DNA of 64,000 nt from Escarpia spicata (lineage: Eukaryota; Annelida; Polychaeta; Sabellida; Siboglinidae). Numbering within the stretch: position 1 is the first letter of the stretch; each line of letters starts with the position of its first letter. Made by a program: the position numbers and the translations under genes. This document shows positions 10,643 through 21,489 of the stretch, piece by piece. The stretch is taken from positions 23,436,604-23,500,603 of the forward strand of contig OZ023208.1 in assembly GCA_963995525.1 (NCBI GenBank). The letters run 5' to 3'. The notes beneath the pieces are model-generated. The model worked only from the letters and a program-made list of their open reading frames with translations, was not told the DNA's origin and did not search any database.

Positions 10643-11810
10643 CATACATACATATATACATACATTACATATATGAGTGAAGTCACGAAAAATGGAACAG
10701 TTTCATTTTCTAAATCTTTGCCATTCAGTTATTAAAATTAATATCCAATATTTATTTTTTGTTAGGGATAAACCATGGTCTTAGCTGTCAGTAAAGATTA
10801 CTTTAGTAAGTTTCTTCGAGATTTGTCTATTGCGTAGCTATTTGAAGACCTAACAATGTGGATATTTTGGCATAAATATGTAAAAACTTCTGACGACAGC
10901 ATTTCAAATCTAAAAACAACAATTACGGGAATATCTGCAGGCCTCCACTTATTTAATTTTATTGAATATATACACCAAGGTATATGTGGGTAAAAAATCT
11001 AACTGTCTACTCCCATTGCTGAGTTATTGCGATGAGAATCTGGCATTGTTTTTTAAAAGACTGTAGTTTTGGGCGGTAGATGTACTAGTCTCTCTGAAAA
11101 ACATTATATTAGCTAAAACTTAACTAAAACATTTTTAAAATATGTTTATGTCACAGAAACATTCCTCAGTTGATTTCTAGAAAAAGAAATATAACAAACA
11201 TTATGAGTAATGCAGAATTTATTTTGGGAAATCTGCGAAAAAAAATTCCGTCCCTTTATGTCGTGTCTGTCTCACCCTATTTTCAAAAAAAAAATAAAAG
11301 GAGAAAATATAAAAAATATGGTATACAGTGCTTGACCCATTTGCAATTGATAGATACAAAATCATTATTCAGTGATTTGCAGTTAACGAGTAGCTAAGCA
11401 TTAATAAATTCCGTCCCTCAAAACGTCGCGTCTGTCACACTATGAATGGCGGACAATTTTTTTGTTACCATTGAAACGGGGGGGCTGGGAGAAACAAGTT
11501 CAATATATATTTTACTCAGTAAGACCCAATCTATACTTTGGACAGAAAAAACTGCACTATTCACATGAATTAAAAAAGCAATCCTATTTGCCTGCCATGT
11601 TTGGCATTAACGCCTACTAAGGTTCCACAATTGTAATCTGTATAGTCCCAGAGATCGTCATTTTGCCAACAATTGGCTGCAATCAACTAACAATAGGGTG
11701 CATTGCATGCATAGTTATTTTGTTAATGTAATTTTGCCATGCAGAAGGCTCCAGAGATCATTCCAGTTACCCCTGTAAAACAAAAGATCTACCAGGTATA
11801 CACACACGCA
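10643..11810. other. Non-coding mirrored segment
   Basis: Matches 48460-49590 in reverse. No protein family is recognisable. AATTCCGTCCCT plus a TGTCGTGTCTGTC or CGTCGCGTCTGTC string occurs twice (near 11244 and 11409), suggesting an old internal repeat. Confidence 0.5.
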
Positions 11811-11828
11811 CGCACGCACGCACGCATA

Positions 11829-11897
<69 letters not shown>

Positions 11898-12155
11898 ACA
11901 TATATATGTTAACCTTGGTTGTTCACCATTTTCTTTACCCATGTTGACTCTTGCCATTGATCCTTTTTTGTACTCAAACCATAAAAGGGTGTAACACACA
12001 CACGCACGCACACACTCACGCACACACTCACGCACACGCACACACCCACACGCACACGCACACGCACACACCCACACGCACACGCACGCACACGCACACA
12101 CCCATACCCACACGCACACGCACGCACGCACGCACACGCACACGCATTGTATCTG
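11811..12155. repeat. (CA)n and (CACACG)n microsatellites
   Basis: A pure CA run at 11830-11892 and a CACG/CACA mixed run at 11995-12150, separated by about 100 bp of unique sequence. Counterparts at 48005-48265 and 48355-48440 differ in length and interruptions. Confidence 0.95.
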
Positions 12156-12483
12156 AATATCACGTAAATTCGTATAAATTAAAGAAATCTGGTATTCCAA
12201 ATGGAAGCTCAATGCGGTGGAAGTTATCTAACTGCTCTTGAGCTAGCATAGGTATGTATCATGTTTAAAGGGCGCCTTTCGTTCAGGGATTCATAAGTGA
12301 CCCCATGAAGTATCGTTCGTATTGGCGAAACATTTGTTATGCCCATGAATGCTGCATGATACATGTTAGCATTTTGCGTAATCACAAAATGTTGTTGTTC
12401 GTCTGTTTACTCGTGTTTACCCAACTTCACTAATCAATGTATTCATCCACCGGTTGGCTAATTTTATACAAAATGTATCGGTG

Positions 12484-12755
12484 TGTGGTGGTGGTGTTGG
12501 TGGTGGTGGTGGCGGATTTGGTGTTGGCGGATTTGGTGGTAGTGGCGGTGGTGGTGGTGGTGGTGGTGGTGGTGGTGGTGGTGGTGGTGGTGGTGGTGGT
12601 GGTGGTGGTGGTGGTGGTGGTGGTGGTGGTGATGGTGATGATGGTGGTGTTGGTGTTGGTGTTGGTGGTGGTTGTGGTGGTGGTGGTGTGTTGGTGGTGG
12701 TTGTGGTGTTGGTGGTTGTGGTGTTGGTGGTTGTGGTGTTGGTGGTGGTAATGCA
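12484..12755. repeat. (GGT)n microsatellite
   Basis: More than 40 uninterrupted GGT units flanked by degenerate GTT/GGT. Every frame reads as poly-Gly, poly-Val or poly-Trp, and as Pro/Thr/His on the other strand. None is a protein. The mirror tract at 47405-47690 is shorter. Confidence 0.97.
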
Positions 12756-12764
12756 AATGGAAGC

Positions 12765-13250
12765 TAGAACAGTTCCATACACGCTCTCTTTGCTCCATAA
12801 CGCGGATACGCCGCAGGGCAGGATCACCAATCAAGACGTCCTTTACAGAGCCAACACCACGCGCATCGGAGCTAATATCTTATGAGCCCAGCTTCGATGG
12901 ACCGGTCATGTTATACGCATGGTCGAAGCACGAATTCCAAAGCACCTGTTCTACTGGGAGCTGACACACGGAATTCGTAGGCAAGGACGCCCTAAGATAC
13001 GAATCTGAAATGGGCAATTCGTCAGCCTCGATAACTGGAGAAAGCGGCTACTGACAGAACCAACTGGTGCACACTGTCCATTAGAGCAGCAGCAAGTCTT
13101 GAGGATGACCGTCGCCATCGCCTCTCAGCAGCACGTAAGACGCGTTACAGAGTGACAGCAACGTCCCATTTCAAGTCTACGGGTGTTCCATGCCCTACCT
13201 GCAACCGCCTGTGTCCATCAGACTTTGGTCTCAGGAGCCACACGGTGACC
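12765..13250 (+). mobile_element. RTE-type LINE 3' end with C2H2 zinc finger
   Basis: The degraded frame reads RITNQDVLYRAN, LRWTGHVIRMVEARIPKHLF and GRQGRPKIRI, typical of the RT C-terminal region. It ends with PCPTCNRLC and FGLRSHTVTHR, a CxxC...HxxxH finger seen at the end of some RTE-like proteins. At least one stop (TGA after the RIRI stretch) and a frameshift break it. Mirrored at 46905-47400. Confidence 0.75.
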
Positions 13251-13254
13251 CACA

Positions 13255-14027
13255 GATGATATAATAATAATAATATTGTATTTTGTTAAGCGCCACATCC
13301 AATATTGTTCACAGCGCTTTACAACAATAAACAAGTGTATGTTAAAAATAATGCATTTGAATAAAACAATAGTTGTTATATCATAGATAAAATGAACTGA
13401 TAATAATAGTAATAATTAAAACAATAAATATAGTAGAAGTAGAAAAGGAATGTGATGTAAAATATCATAAAATAAAATAGTTAAGATCATATTATTATTA
13501 CTTTTAATAAATAAACTAAAATTAATGTAAGCATCAATAAATTAGACTAAAATAAATAAATAATAAATAAACGTTAAACATCAATCAACTATGGTAAAAC
13601 AGTGTTGGTAAGGGTCAGAGTTGCATATACGTTGCAGTGAACAGGTGAGTCTTCAAGACAGATTTAGATGATTCCAGTGATGTTTTGCTTGTAATACTTG
13701 ACGGCAGAGCGTTCCAGACTGCTGTCGCTGCGTGAGCAAATGTACAGTCACCGGCTCTGCTGCATGTTCTCGGAACAACTAGTGCGTTCGAGTCAGCAGA
13801 CCGAAGACGTCTGGCTGGCATGTAGACACGCACGAGCTTCTGCATGTAGACAGGCGAGAGGTCTTCGTGCAGTAACCTGTATGTAACAACAGCGATCTTG
13901 AATACAATGCGCTGTTGAATAGGTAGCCAGTGCAGTTCGTGAAGAATAGGGGTCTTAGGTCTTAGGTGATTTACTCCAAACAGCCCAAACTTGAGCTAAC
14001 GCAGGAGTTGTGTGGTGCTTGTTTGTC
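13255..14027 (-). mobile_element. L2-type LINE, 3' part, left arm
   Basis: The minus strand encodes PILHELHWLPIQQRIVFKIA, YMQKLVRVYMPARRLRS, FAHAATAVWNALPSS and SVLKTHLFTA, the RT tail. A 3' UTR follows, ending AAGCGCTGTGAACAATATTG and (ATT)n at 13260. Its 5' part lies at 17884-18485. The two halves are separated by LINE D. Confidence 0.82.
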
Positions 14028-14302
14028 CGCATGCGTTGTGTGTAGTTTGTTTGTTTATTTTATAGGCACTTTAGATGATTGGGTGTGGTGAAAGGGAGGT
14101 TCATGATCGCTGTTTGAAACGCTATGGGGCTTTCTAGTTCAGTAATCGGTGGTGGAATCATATTCCAGATTCGAAATGCTCGGGGATAGAAAGAGAACAC
14201 TGCTGCATTGATGCGGCACCTAGGGGCTACGTAGTGGCCACGGTTTTTTTACTGTGTTAGTAGACCTGGTGGGGGTGTGATGTTGATTATGTTATTTAAT
14301 AT

Positions 14303-15079
14303 TTAGTAAAATGTCATGGTTTGTTTGCTAATGCGTCGTCGTTCAAGAGTTGACCATCCAAGGGTGGCTATTAGGTCTGCTGCGTTTGTTTGGCGTCTGT
14401 GGTCATTTCTGACAAATCTGGCAGCACAGTTTTGTACTCTTTCAAGGTGTTTAATTTGGGTGGCAGTGTGTGGGTTCCATATGGGAGAGGCATACTCGAG
14501 TTTTGGTCGGATTAGCATGTTATAGGCTGTTTCTTTTACTTCAGGTTTGCATGGTCCGAGGGTTCGTTTGATCATGCCTAAGACTTTTGAATATTTGGAA
14601 GCTATGTCAGTGATATGGTTAGCCCAGGTTAGTTTAGAATCAAATTTTATTCCAAGATATGTGTGGCTAGAGGCGGGAGAGAGTGGCATGCCAAAGAGTG
14701 AATATGAATGTAGTCTGGGTTTTGTTTTGTTTGTTATTGGGAGATGCACACATTTAGATAGAGAGACTCTCTGTTTGCGATTGGATAGAAACGATTTGAT
14801 CCAGTTTTGTGTGTTTCCAGTTATTCCATAGAAAGCTAATTTGGATAGGAGGCGTTTATGGGGGACTTTGTCGAAGTCTTTGGCGAAATCGAGTAGGATG
14901 GCATCTATTTGTGTCTTATTGTTCATAGCAGTCATCCAGTCGTCGACTGTCTCGATGAGTTGGGATTCACAAGACAGACCTGGTTGGAATCCATGTTGGA
15001 AGTGGATGATGATGTTGTGTTTGTGTGTTTCCACATGTTGCTTAGAATGATGTGCTCCATAACTTTGCAGAGGATGCAT
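14303..15079 (-). CDS. LINE D RT remainder with internal deletion, left arm
   Basis: Encodes HGFQPGLSCESQLIETVDDW, AILLDFAKDFDKVPHKRLLS and SFLSNRKQRVSL. It then jumps directly to SKCVHLPI, SHTYLGIKFDSKLTW and RPKLEYASPIWNPH. The stretch that should carry GVPQGS and F/YADD is absent, yet the frame is kept. The same join exists in the right arm. Confidence 0.82.
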   Translation of the reverse strand: MHPLQSYGAHHSKQHVETHKHNIIIHFQHGFQPGLSCESQLIETVDDWMTAMNNKTQIDAILLDFAKDFDKVPHKRLLSKLAFYGITGNTQNWIKSFLSNRKQRVSLSKCVHLPITNKTKPRLHSYSLFGMPLSPASSHTYLGIKFDSKLTWANHITDIASKYSKVLGMIKRTLGPCKPEVKETAYNMLIRPKLEYASPIWNPHTATQIKHLERVQNCAARFVRNDHRRQTNAADLIATLGWSTLERRRISKQTMTFY

Positions 15080-15142
15080 GTTAACGAAATTGGTCTATAA
15101 TTAGCAGGGTCTGATTTGTGTCTTTTTTGTGTATTGGTGTTA

Positions 15143-16864
15143 CTAGTGCTTGGAGCCAGTCATCTGGGAGTTTGCAAGTGTTGTATGACTGCTGGAAAAT
15201 GTGTGTGATGATGGGGGGGGGGGGGCAATTTCCACTGCAGTCTCTTTAAGGACTCTGGCTGGGAGTTCGTCGGGGCATGTAGCTGTATTTTGGTTTAGGT
15301 TTTTCAGTTGCTTAATTACTTCGTCTATCCCGATTTCGAGGGAGGGCATATCGGGATAGATGGATGGAGCTAGTTGGGGGATGGGGTAGATTTCTTGAGT
15401 AAACACGAAACTAAATTGGTTGTTAAGTGTATTTGCTTTGTCGTGATCATTTGTGATTGGTTGGTCGTTTGCTTGCAGTGTAGGGATACCAATGTATTCT
15501 CGTTTGTTTGCTTTAATGAATGGCCAGAATTGTTTTGGGTTTGTTTTTAGGCTGTCTCCAATGTGATTGTTTAGATAGTGTAAGTAGGATTTGGTTGCAG
15601 CTTTAGTGGCTTGTTTTCGGAGTTGCCTAAACCTTTCCCAGTCACTATTACGTCCAGTTTGTTTTGCTTTTTTATGGCTTTTGTTGCGTTTTCTTTGCAT
15701 TCTTATTATTTCACGTGTTATCCAGGGGAGGTGGGTTTTTGCTTTGGTGTTGCGGCTGGGGATATTATTGTTGACTAATGAAGTAAGATTGTTCCGGAAA
15801 AAGTTCCAATTTGTGTTGACATGTGTTGAATTTGGGTTCGTGTCAAAGTATGTTGTTGTTAGTTGTTTTATGTCATCTTTAAGCTTATCCCAGTTTGCAG
15901 ATTTATATTGGAACACTTTGTGTGGTGGTTTACTGTTACGGATTGGATTTAGGTTTACGTTAAAGGTCACAGCTTCATGATCACTCATGCCGGGAGTGGT
16001 GTGAGTGTTAGCAATTATCGATGGATTAGAAGTGAGTATGAGGTCAAGGATATTGCCGGAATCAACTCGTGTGGGATCGTTGACCATGTTTTGTAATCCA
16101 AATTCTCTAATTATTTCTAGCAGTTTGTTATGCTTGCTGGCAGTTCTGTTTTCAGTGGTTTGCTGCTTGCCCCAGTTAATATCAGGAAGGTTGAAGTCAC
16201 CTGCTATAACTACATTAGGAGACGTTTTTTGTGATCTGTACAGTTTTGTTAGGGATTCGTGGAGAGCTTCAAGGGATTGAAGGTGGTCACTGGGGGATCG
16301 GTAGTAGGATGCAAAGTATATGGATTTGTTTCGTGTGAAATGGATTTTTGTCCATACTATTTCACAGCTTGAGTTTAGTTTTGTCAGTGGTTCTGCTACA
16401 ATGTCATCGCGGAAGGCTATGAGAACTCCACCACTATGGGTGTTTCTGTCCTTTCGGATGGCGCTATAGTTGGGTGGTAGGAACGAATAGGTGGGGTAGT
16501 TTTCGTCTATTTTGGTTTCGACTAGGAATATGATGTCAGGATTATTTGACTGATTAGTTGTTTTTAATTGGGTTGTCTTTGCGATGCTTTTGACACTGTT
16601 GGTATTGATTAGAATTCCGCCAAGTGTGTTACGTTTGGTTTTCTTACGACGTTCAGGGGTTGATGCATTTTTAGGGTTTGGTCCAAAGGTTGGATCCCAG
16701 GTTTGGTATGTACGACTCGTGTTTGTTTGAGAGATCTGTGCGTGGGAGTCAATGTTTTGGTTATTTTGGTATGTGTCACTAAGGCTGTTATATCGGTTGT
16801 GAGAACATTCCAATAAGTTGTCTTGGAAGAAGGAATGACTGTAGTTAGGATGGTCGCATTTCAT
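15143..16864 (-). CDS. LINE D endonuclease and RT N-terminus, left arm
   Basis: 573 codons. APE-type endonuclease signatures in order are INTNSVKSI, IIFLVETKI, SGGVLIAF, FASYYRSPSDH, VIAGDFNLPDINW, LDLILTSNP and GMSDHEAVTF. A Lys/Arg-rich linker (MQRKRNKSHKKAKQTGR) and the start of the RT (CPDELPARVL) follow. The catalytic GDFN and SDH motifs are intact in this arm. The frame is lost at a C/G homopolymer near 15220. Confidence 0.82.
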   Translation of the reverse strand: MKCDHPNYSHSFFQDNLLECSHNRYNSLSDTYQNNQNIDSHAQISQTNTSRTYQTWDPTFGPNPKNASTPERRKKTKRNTLGGILINTNSVKSIAKTTQLKTTNQSNNPDIIFLVETKIDENYPTYSFLPPNYSAIRKDRNTHSGGVLIAFRDDIVAEPLTKLNSSCEIVWTKIHFTRNKSIYFASYYRSPSDHLQSLEALHESLTKLYRSQKTSPNVVIAGDFNLPDINWGKQQTTENRTASKHNKLLEIIREFGLQNMVNDPTRVDSGNILDLILTSNPSIIANTHTTPGMSDHEAVTFNVNLNPIRNSKPPHKVFQYKSANWDKLKDDIKQLTTTYFDTNPNSTHVNTNWNFFRNNLTSLVNNNIPSRNTKAKTHLPWITREIIRMQRKRNKSHKKAKQTGRNSDWERFRQLRKQATKAATKSYLHYLNNHIGDSLKTNPKQFWPFIKANKREYIGIPTLQANDQPITNDHDKANTLNNQFSFVFTQEIYPIPQLAPSIYPDMPSLEIGIDEVIKQLKNLNQNTATCPDELPARVLKETAVEIAPPPPSSHTFSSSHTTLANSQMTGSKH

Positions 16865-17319
16865 GCAGTGTCAGGAACAGGAACTGTTACAGAGGAGATT
16901 ATATGATCTGGACTTATGTCACAACATTTAATGTGTACCCATTGGTTGCACCGGTCGCAGCAGACTGCTCGGTGATTTGAAGCAACAGGCTTTTTACAAA
17001 ATCCACAGGGGTGTCTGACTGGACCGGGGTTTGTTTGGATGTCCCCACAGATGATTAGTAGGACAAGATAACATGTTTTGTGTCCCGATGTAGGGATTGC
17101 ATAAGCCAGTTTGGTGTGGTACTTGTTACGGGAGTCTCTGGTGAAAGCTAGTGCCAGTCTAATACTTGTGTCAGTCCAGCAAGACCTGTCATATGTTAGC
17201 AGACCATTTGGATCGTCCATGAATTGGGTATGGTCCAGGTGTATCGGGAATTTGGGTATGAATGCAATAATGATACTAATCAGAACTACCACTGGTGTGC
17301 CCATTTTGGGTGGCACCAT
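16861..17319 (-). CDS. LINE D N-terminal region (leader, 2A-like, PHD finger), left arm
   Basis: It opens with a hydrophobic stretch (PVVVLISIIIAFI), then CYLVLLIICGDIQTNPGP, then zinc ligands CGFC, CCDRC, WVHIKCC. One base is lost compared with the right arm just after CDISPD, so the frame ends early and the remaining PHD cysteines fall in the next frame. Confidence 0.7.
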   Translation of the reverse strand: MVPPKMGTPVVVLISIIIAFIPKFPIHLDHTQFMDDPNGLLTYDRSCWTDTSIRLALAFTRDSRNKYHTKLAYAIPTSGHKTCYLVLLIICGDIQTNPGPVRHPCGFCKKPVASNHRAVCCDRCNQWVHIKCCDISPDHIISSVTVPVPDTA

Positions 17320-17883
17320 CAGAAGAGCAGCTATTGCACAAGATGCTTTGCTTGTACAGTTATGTTAATGCAATAAAACAAAACAAAAAACAAGAGATTA
17401 TATTCCACTATAGATGTGGGTATTGTTTTTATTATTAAGTTATATATCACAGCTAATATAAAATCACAGTAGTAAGATCACAATAGTAAAATGTAAAAAT
17501 GTATTGTATATTGTGTTTGCTGTTGGTTTCTTGTGTGTTGCTGACAGCGTACAATCCGGATTTGTAAGAGTATAATACGTAAGCTTTGTGTGAATGGACT
17601 GATTTTTGGTTGTTTTAGGGGCGATTTGGTTTTGGCGCGCTTTGTGTAAGTTGTTTACAGATTCGCCATCTTGTTTTGAACTGGTTGTTATGGAAGCTAA
17701 GGCTAAACCTTTGTCAAATCGTGTCTTAGCGTTATTTTATCGCTTATATCACCATGGGATTATATTCTGGTATATCTAAAATAGTACCCCACACAGTTAA
17801 CAGTAATAAAAACGTTTAGAAATCGTGAAAATAATCGATAACAGCGGAGCGGAAAAACGGAATGGACTACAACTTACGCATGC

Positions 17884-18485
17884 GCAGACCGTTCGTTCGG
17901 GTCGCCCTTTCATAACGAGCCTGTCGAGTAATAAGGCGAGCGGCAGCATTCTTGAGTCGCTGCAATCGACCGATGTTATTGGTTGAGGTACCGAACAGTA
18001 GAGAGTTGCAGTAGTCCAAACGGGATGTAATCATGGCATCGACTACCCGTTCCGCTGTCGGTTGAGTGAGGTAACGGTGAATCAACCCGATGTTGCGCAG
18101 GTGCAGCGAGCAAGTGCTGATAGTACGTGACACTTGCATAGTCATATCCAGGTGTCTATCAAGGTGGACGCCGAGATTTCTAACATGATCAGTTGCACAG
18201 ATTTAATTTGTCCCGACGCGCACACGGAGCCCACTTACAATGGCAGAAGCTGATTTGGGGACAACCGGTAGAATTTCTGTTTTCGTGTCATTCATGAGCA
18301 GATAATTCAAAGTCATCCACTCCTTCACGTCATCAATACATCGCTCGATCCAACGCACGGCAGTCACCAGAGAAGATGCATCCGAAGTGACAGAACAGTT
18401 GTAGATAATCGGCGTAGTGATGATATCTTAAGTCGTGTCATGATCACACAGCGCAATGTCTTTCTCGGCCGACGAGAGACTACTA
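17884..18485 (-). mobile_element. L2-type LINE, RT part, left arm
   Basis: Starts at a YADDLQLF box (near 18425), then has MTLNYLLMNDTKTK, NLGVHLDRHLDM, LDYCNSLLFGTS and LQRLKNAAARLITRQAR. It is truncated 5' next to an ATGT microsatellite and interrupted 3' by LINE D. Confidence 0.82.
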
Positions 18486-18487
18486 TT

Positions 18488-18590
18488 ATGTATGTATGTA
18501 TGTATGTATGTATGTATGTATGTATGTATGTATGTATGTATGTATGTATGTATGTATGTAGGTATGTAGGCATGCATGCCTGCATGTATG
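18488..18590. repeat. (ATGT)n microsatellite
   Basis: About 18 tetranucleotide units, grading into GGTATGT and CATGCATGC. The mirror tract is at 41650-41752. Confidence 0.95.
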
Positions 18591-18599
18591 TATCATCAA

Positions 18600-19372
18600 C
18601 GTTTATGTAATAACTGGTGAATTAAGTTGATATATATTTAAAATACATAATCATAGAGAATACTGGCATACTCTAAAATAGTTGTTGCACATTTGTTACG
18701 CAAAATGTGATTTTAAATTATTTTTTTATCAAAACCCTATACATTCATCACTCCGCGTAGTTGTACGTGCGGCACAGCGGTGCTGATTGGCTGAATCTGG
18801 ATAGATTGCATTTTGAAAAAAAAGACGAATGGCGCTTATCGCATTTTCAAATCAAACGCTCTTTTGTGCACGTTGTTTCATGGGAATGTGTTGCTTTTTT
18901 GTATAAATTAGATAGTATACTAGTTCAACATGTGTTTAAACAATATTTTAGTCCTGCTTTGGGCGAAATTTCTAAAATGACGTTTATCGCGTTTTGCCCT
19001 GAAACCATTCGTATGTGCCTATGCACGTATGTACGAGTGTATTTGTGTATATGCGTAGGTGGTAGGTGGGAATTGGGGAGTTGGCGGAATTATGTATGTA
19101 TTTATGTATAAATAGATTGATTGGTGGATGCATGCATGCAGCCATGCATGCAATGCAAATAAATATAATTATCCTTGCTAACAAGAATATTTTTATTCGT
19201 ATTCCTTACAGCGACTTTGTCCGTAACATTCCCCGCACTACTTAAGTTTTGTAGGCAAAACAAAACAAAACAAAACTTCCTGATCAAACAAGAAATATTA
19301 TCTTGATTAACACATAATAAACGTTTCTTTCCAAGGGTTAAATTGTATTAAGTCGTTAACCAGGCTTTATGT
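18600..19372 (-). other. 3' flank of left FReD gene
   Basis: Includes the FReD 3' UTR region (19150-19372), shared with the other two copies, with an AAAAC-type run near 19256. The plus-strand open frame at 18761-19111 is kept in both arms but matches no family I know and may be non-coding. Confidence 0.5.
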
Positions 19373-19626
19373 TTAGAAGCTCGCTGGTCTGATCTTCATC
19401 TCGCTCGTCTTCAGCGAGTAGTAGTAGCCGCGCCAGGTTTGCCAACACATGCTGCTGGTGTAGGTGGCGGTGACTCCGCGCTTGTACGGCCCGTTCAGGT
19501 TACTGCTGTGGCAGCTCACGTACCACATTGCTCCTTTGAACAATTTTGCACAAGACTCACTGTTCGTATCATGGTCGGCATCTCTTGTTGAGAACCGGAC
19601 ACCATTAATAAAACCAAGCGAGTCGC
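19373..19626 (-). CDS. FReD gene, left arm: terminal exon
   Basis: Mirror of 40611-40864 with the same acceptor and stop. The frame is open over all 254 bp. In the stretch compared it differs by two residues: RDADHD instead of RDPDHD, and a terminal SF instead of NF. It encodes the calcium-site and ligand-pocket half of a fibrinogen-related domain. The upstream exons of this copy are frameshifted, so the gene as assembled would not make a full domain. Confidence 0.85.
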
Positions 19627-20689
19627 CTACAACATACCATATTCGTTATCGCAGCTATGATAATTGAGCATGAATTATAAAACCAAGACAATAACTAATA
19701 TGTTGATGGTGTGATACTTATATAATTATATATGTATCAGCTCAACAGTCGTATTATTAGTTCGCAATAACATCGAAAGTGCTCTAGCCAAAACAATCCC
19801 CTTAAAAGTGTTTATTAAATGTTTCCATTGTATGTTCTGTTTAACTTTTTTGTATGTTCAGTTTTACTTTCAATTTGGGTGGATTGCACTAAACTACATG
19901 CAGAACTGTTGTCATTGTCAAACGTCAACTGGAACTACGCTTTACTTCAACGCCACCGTCGGTTTTAAAATCACCTTTTCAGGATCCAACACCAGATCCA
20001 TTGGTAAACTATATGGTCGGGCAGCCAACATGCCTTGTTAGGCTGAACCTAGAATTCGACTATGAAATCTGTTTTTGACGGATTATTGACAACAAGGGTG
20101 TCCAGAAACAGAATCCGCTGGGTGCCACCTTGTGCAGCCTTTTTTAGTTTGCATGAATCAAATATGGCCGCCATCATATCAGTGTTTTGATTATATATCC
20201 AATTATAGTTGGAATTTCACAATTATTCTAAATAAATTAAGTGTCTGGAAGCTCATGTCATTAAAGAATGAAACAAATATTTCGATTTGATATTTTTAGT
20301 TTTCATAAATCCAACATGGCCGCCGTCATATCAATGTTTTGATCATATATTCAATTATAATTGGAATTTAAGAATGATTCTATCATAACCATTATCTCCA
20401 AATATAATTGCATTTACCAGCCAAAAATCCTAAATATTCCATTTAGTTTCCGGGTACTTAAGACCTCTACTACTGCAACAAATGCTATGATTGGGCATTT
20501 ATTAATTATTTGCATAAATCCAATATGGCCGCCTCCTCCGTGTTATGATCATGGCATGTATGCGTGTATCCGCATGTCCACAATGTATATGTGCTTGCAA
20601 TTTTTTGCAATTTGAATTTAAAACATTTCCATGATCTTATTTGCATGAAGTCATGAGAAATAAAATGTATTTTCATTAGATGGTGAAAC

Positions 20690-21470
20690 AGAACTGTATG
20701 GATCCTGGCAGGAGTTCTGCAGAGAGATACGCTGAAAAAAGGCCACAGATAGACGGGAAGTAGAACCGGATTTCAACACACAAGAAAAAAGTTGACGTGT
20801 TAAACAGGCGGTCATCACAGATTTTAGAGTTTGCCGACGACATCGCACTCTTGACAAGAGTAGAAACCTATTGTGCTAATATTGATTTGAAGGTCTATTC
20901 TAGATAGACCCTGTGTATGGCCTAGAACCACCATAAAAACAATAACATTGTGACCAGAGATTTTCTTTAAAAAACGAAGATTTTAAATATATCGGCTCCT
21001 GGATCACAGGAAGTTAGTAAAATGGAAAGCTTGTAGCCAGTAAGTGCAATATGGAAATTTGGACAACGCAGGATCAGTAGTGCCTGCATATTCATAGCAA
21101 CGATGGAGTATGTGCTCCTGTACTGATGCGAGTGTTGGTCGCTAATACAGACACTAAAAACTAGATGGGTGCTACAAAAAATGTGTTCCGATACATATTA
21201 AATATTACCTGGAAACACCATCCAACAAATGTAGAGTCATATATAAGAATATGAACGATGTTACCAAGAGAAAAGTCAAGAAAGAATGTTAAATTTTTCC
21301 GGATATTGTCGCAGACATGAAGATGGAATGACATCCAAGACCGCCAGTTGACAAACAGCGCATGGAAGAAGACGTAAACAAAAATATATCATACACAGAA
21401 ACCATACACTATACAAAATGCAAGTCAACAGAAAAACATAACATGACGTTGTAATATTATAGGGCATAGC
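20690..21470 (+). mobile_element. RTE-like RT fragment (plus half of the inverted pair)
   Basis: The degraded frame includes WQEFC, then ILEFADDIALLTRVE (RT catalytic box FADD), a TRD/FKYIGSW-like segment and MEYVLLY. Many stops. Homologous to the minus-strand fragment just downstream. Confidence 0.6.
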
Positions 21471-21489
21471 ATAACAATAAAATATATAT

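Larger units (their letters stand above)
14035..17876 (-). mobile_element. LINE D (CR1-type), left arm, nested in L2-type LINE
   Basis: A 3.84-kb insertion flanked by the 7-bp duplication CGCATGC (14028-14034 and 17877-17883). In 5' to 3' order it has a 5' UTR, an N-terminal hydrophobic leader, a 2A-like motif, a PHD-type zinc finger, an APE endonuclease, an RT with an internal deletion, and a 3' tail of AAAC units. Here the RT core boxes are missing, so it cannot move by itself. Confidence 0.88.

Noticed and set aside
11715..12241. Cys/Val-rich and His/Thr-rich open frames over the CA tracts (and 47913-48347)
   Set aside because: Pure dinucleotide or hexanucleotide repeat translation, and the lengths differ between arms with no frame conservation.
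12417..12885. Long open frames rich in Gly, Val, Pro, His or Thr across the GGT tract (and at 47324-47737)
   Set aside because: All frames on both strands are open only because the trinucleotide repeat lacks stops. There are no flanking domains.
18761..19111. Plus-strand 116-codon open frame (and 41126-41476 on the other strand)
   Set aside because: No recognisable domain, partly CATG-repeat derived, and conserved between arms no more than the surrounding non-coding DNA.
19808..20041. 77-codon open frame with CHCQTSTG...GFKITFSGS, also at 40196-40429 and partly near the third FReD copy
   Set aside because: It lies antisense in FReD intron 2. Identity to the third copy (about 84%) is no higher than expected for intron, and many changes alter residues. 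No family recognised.
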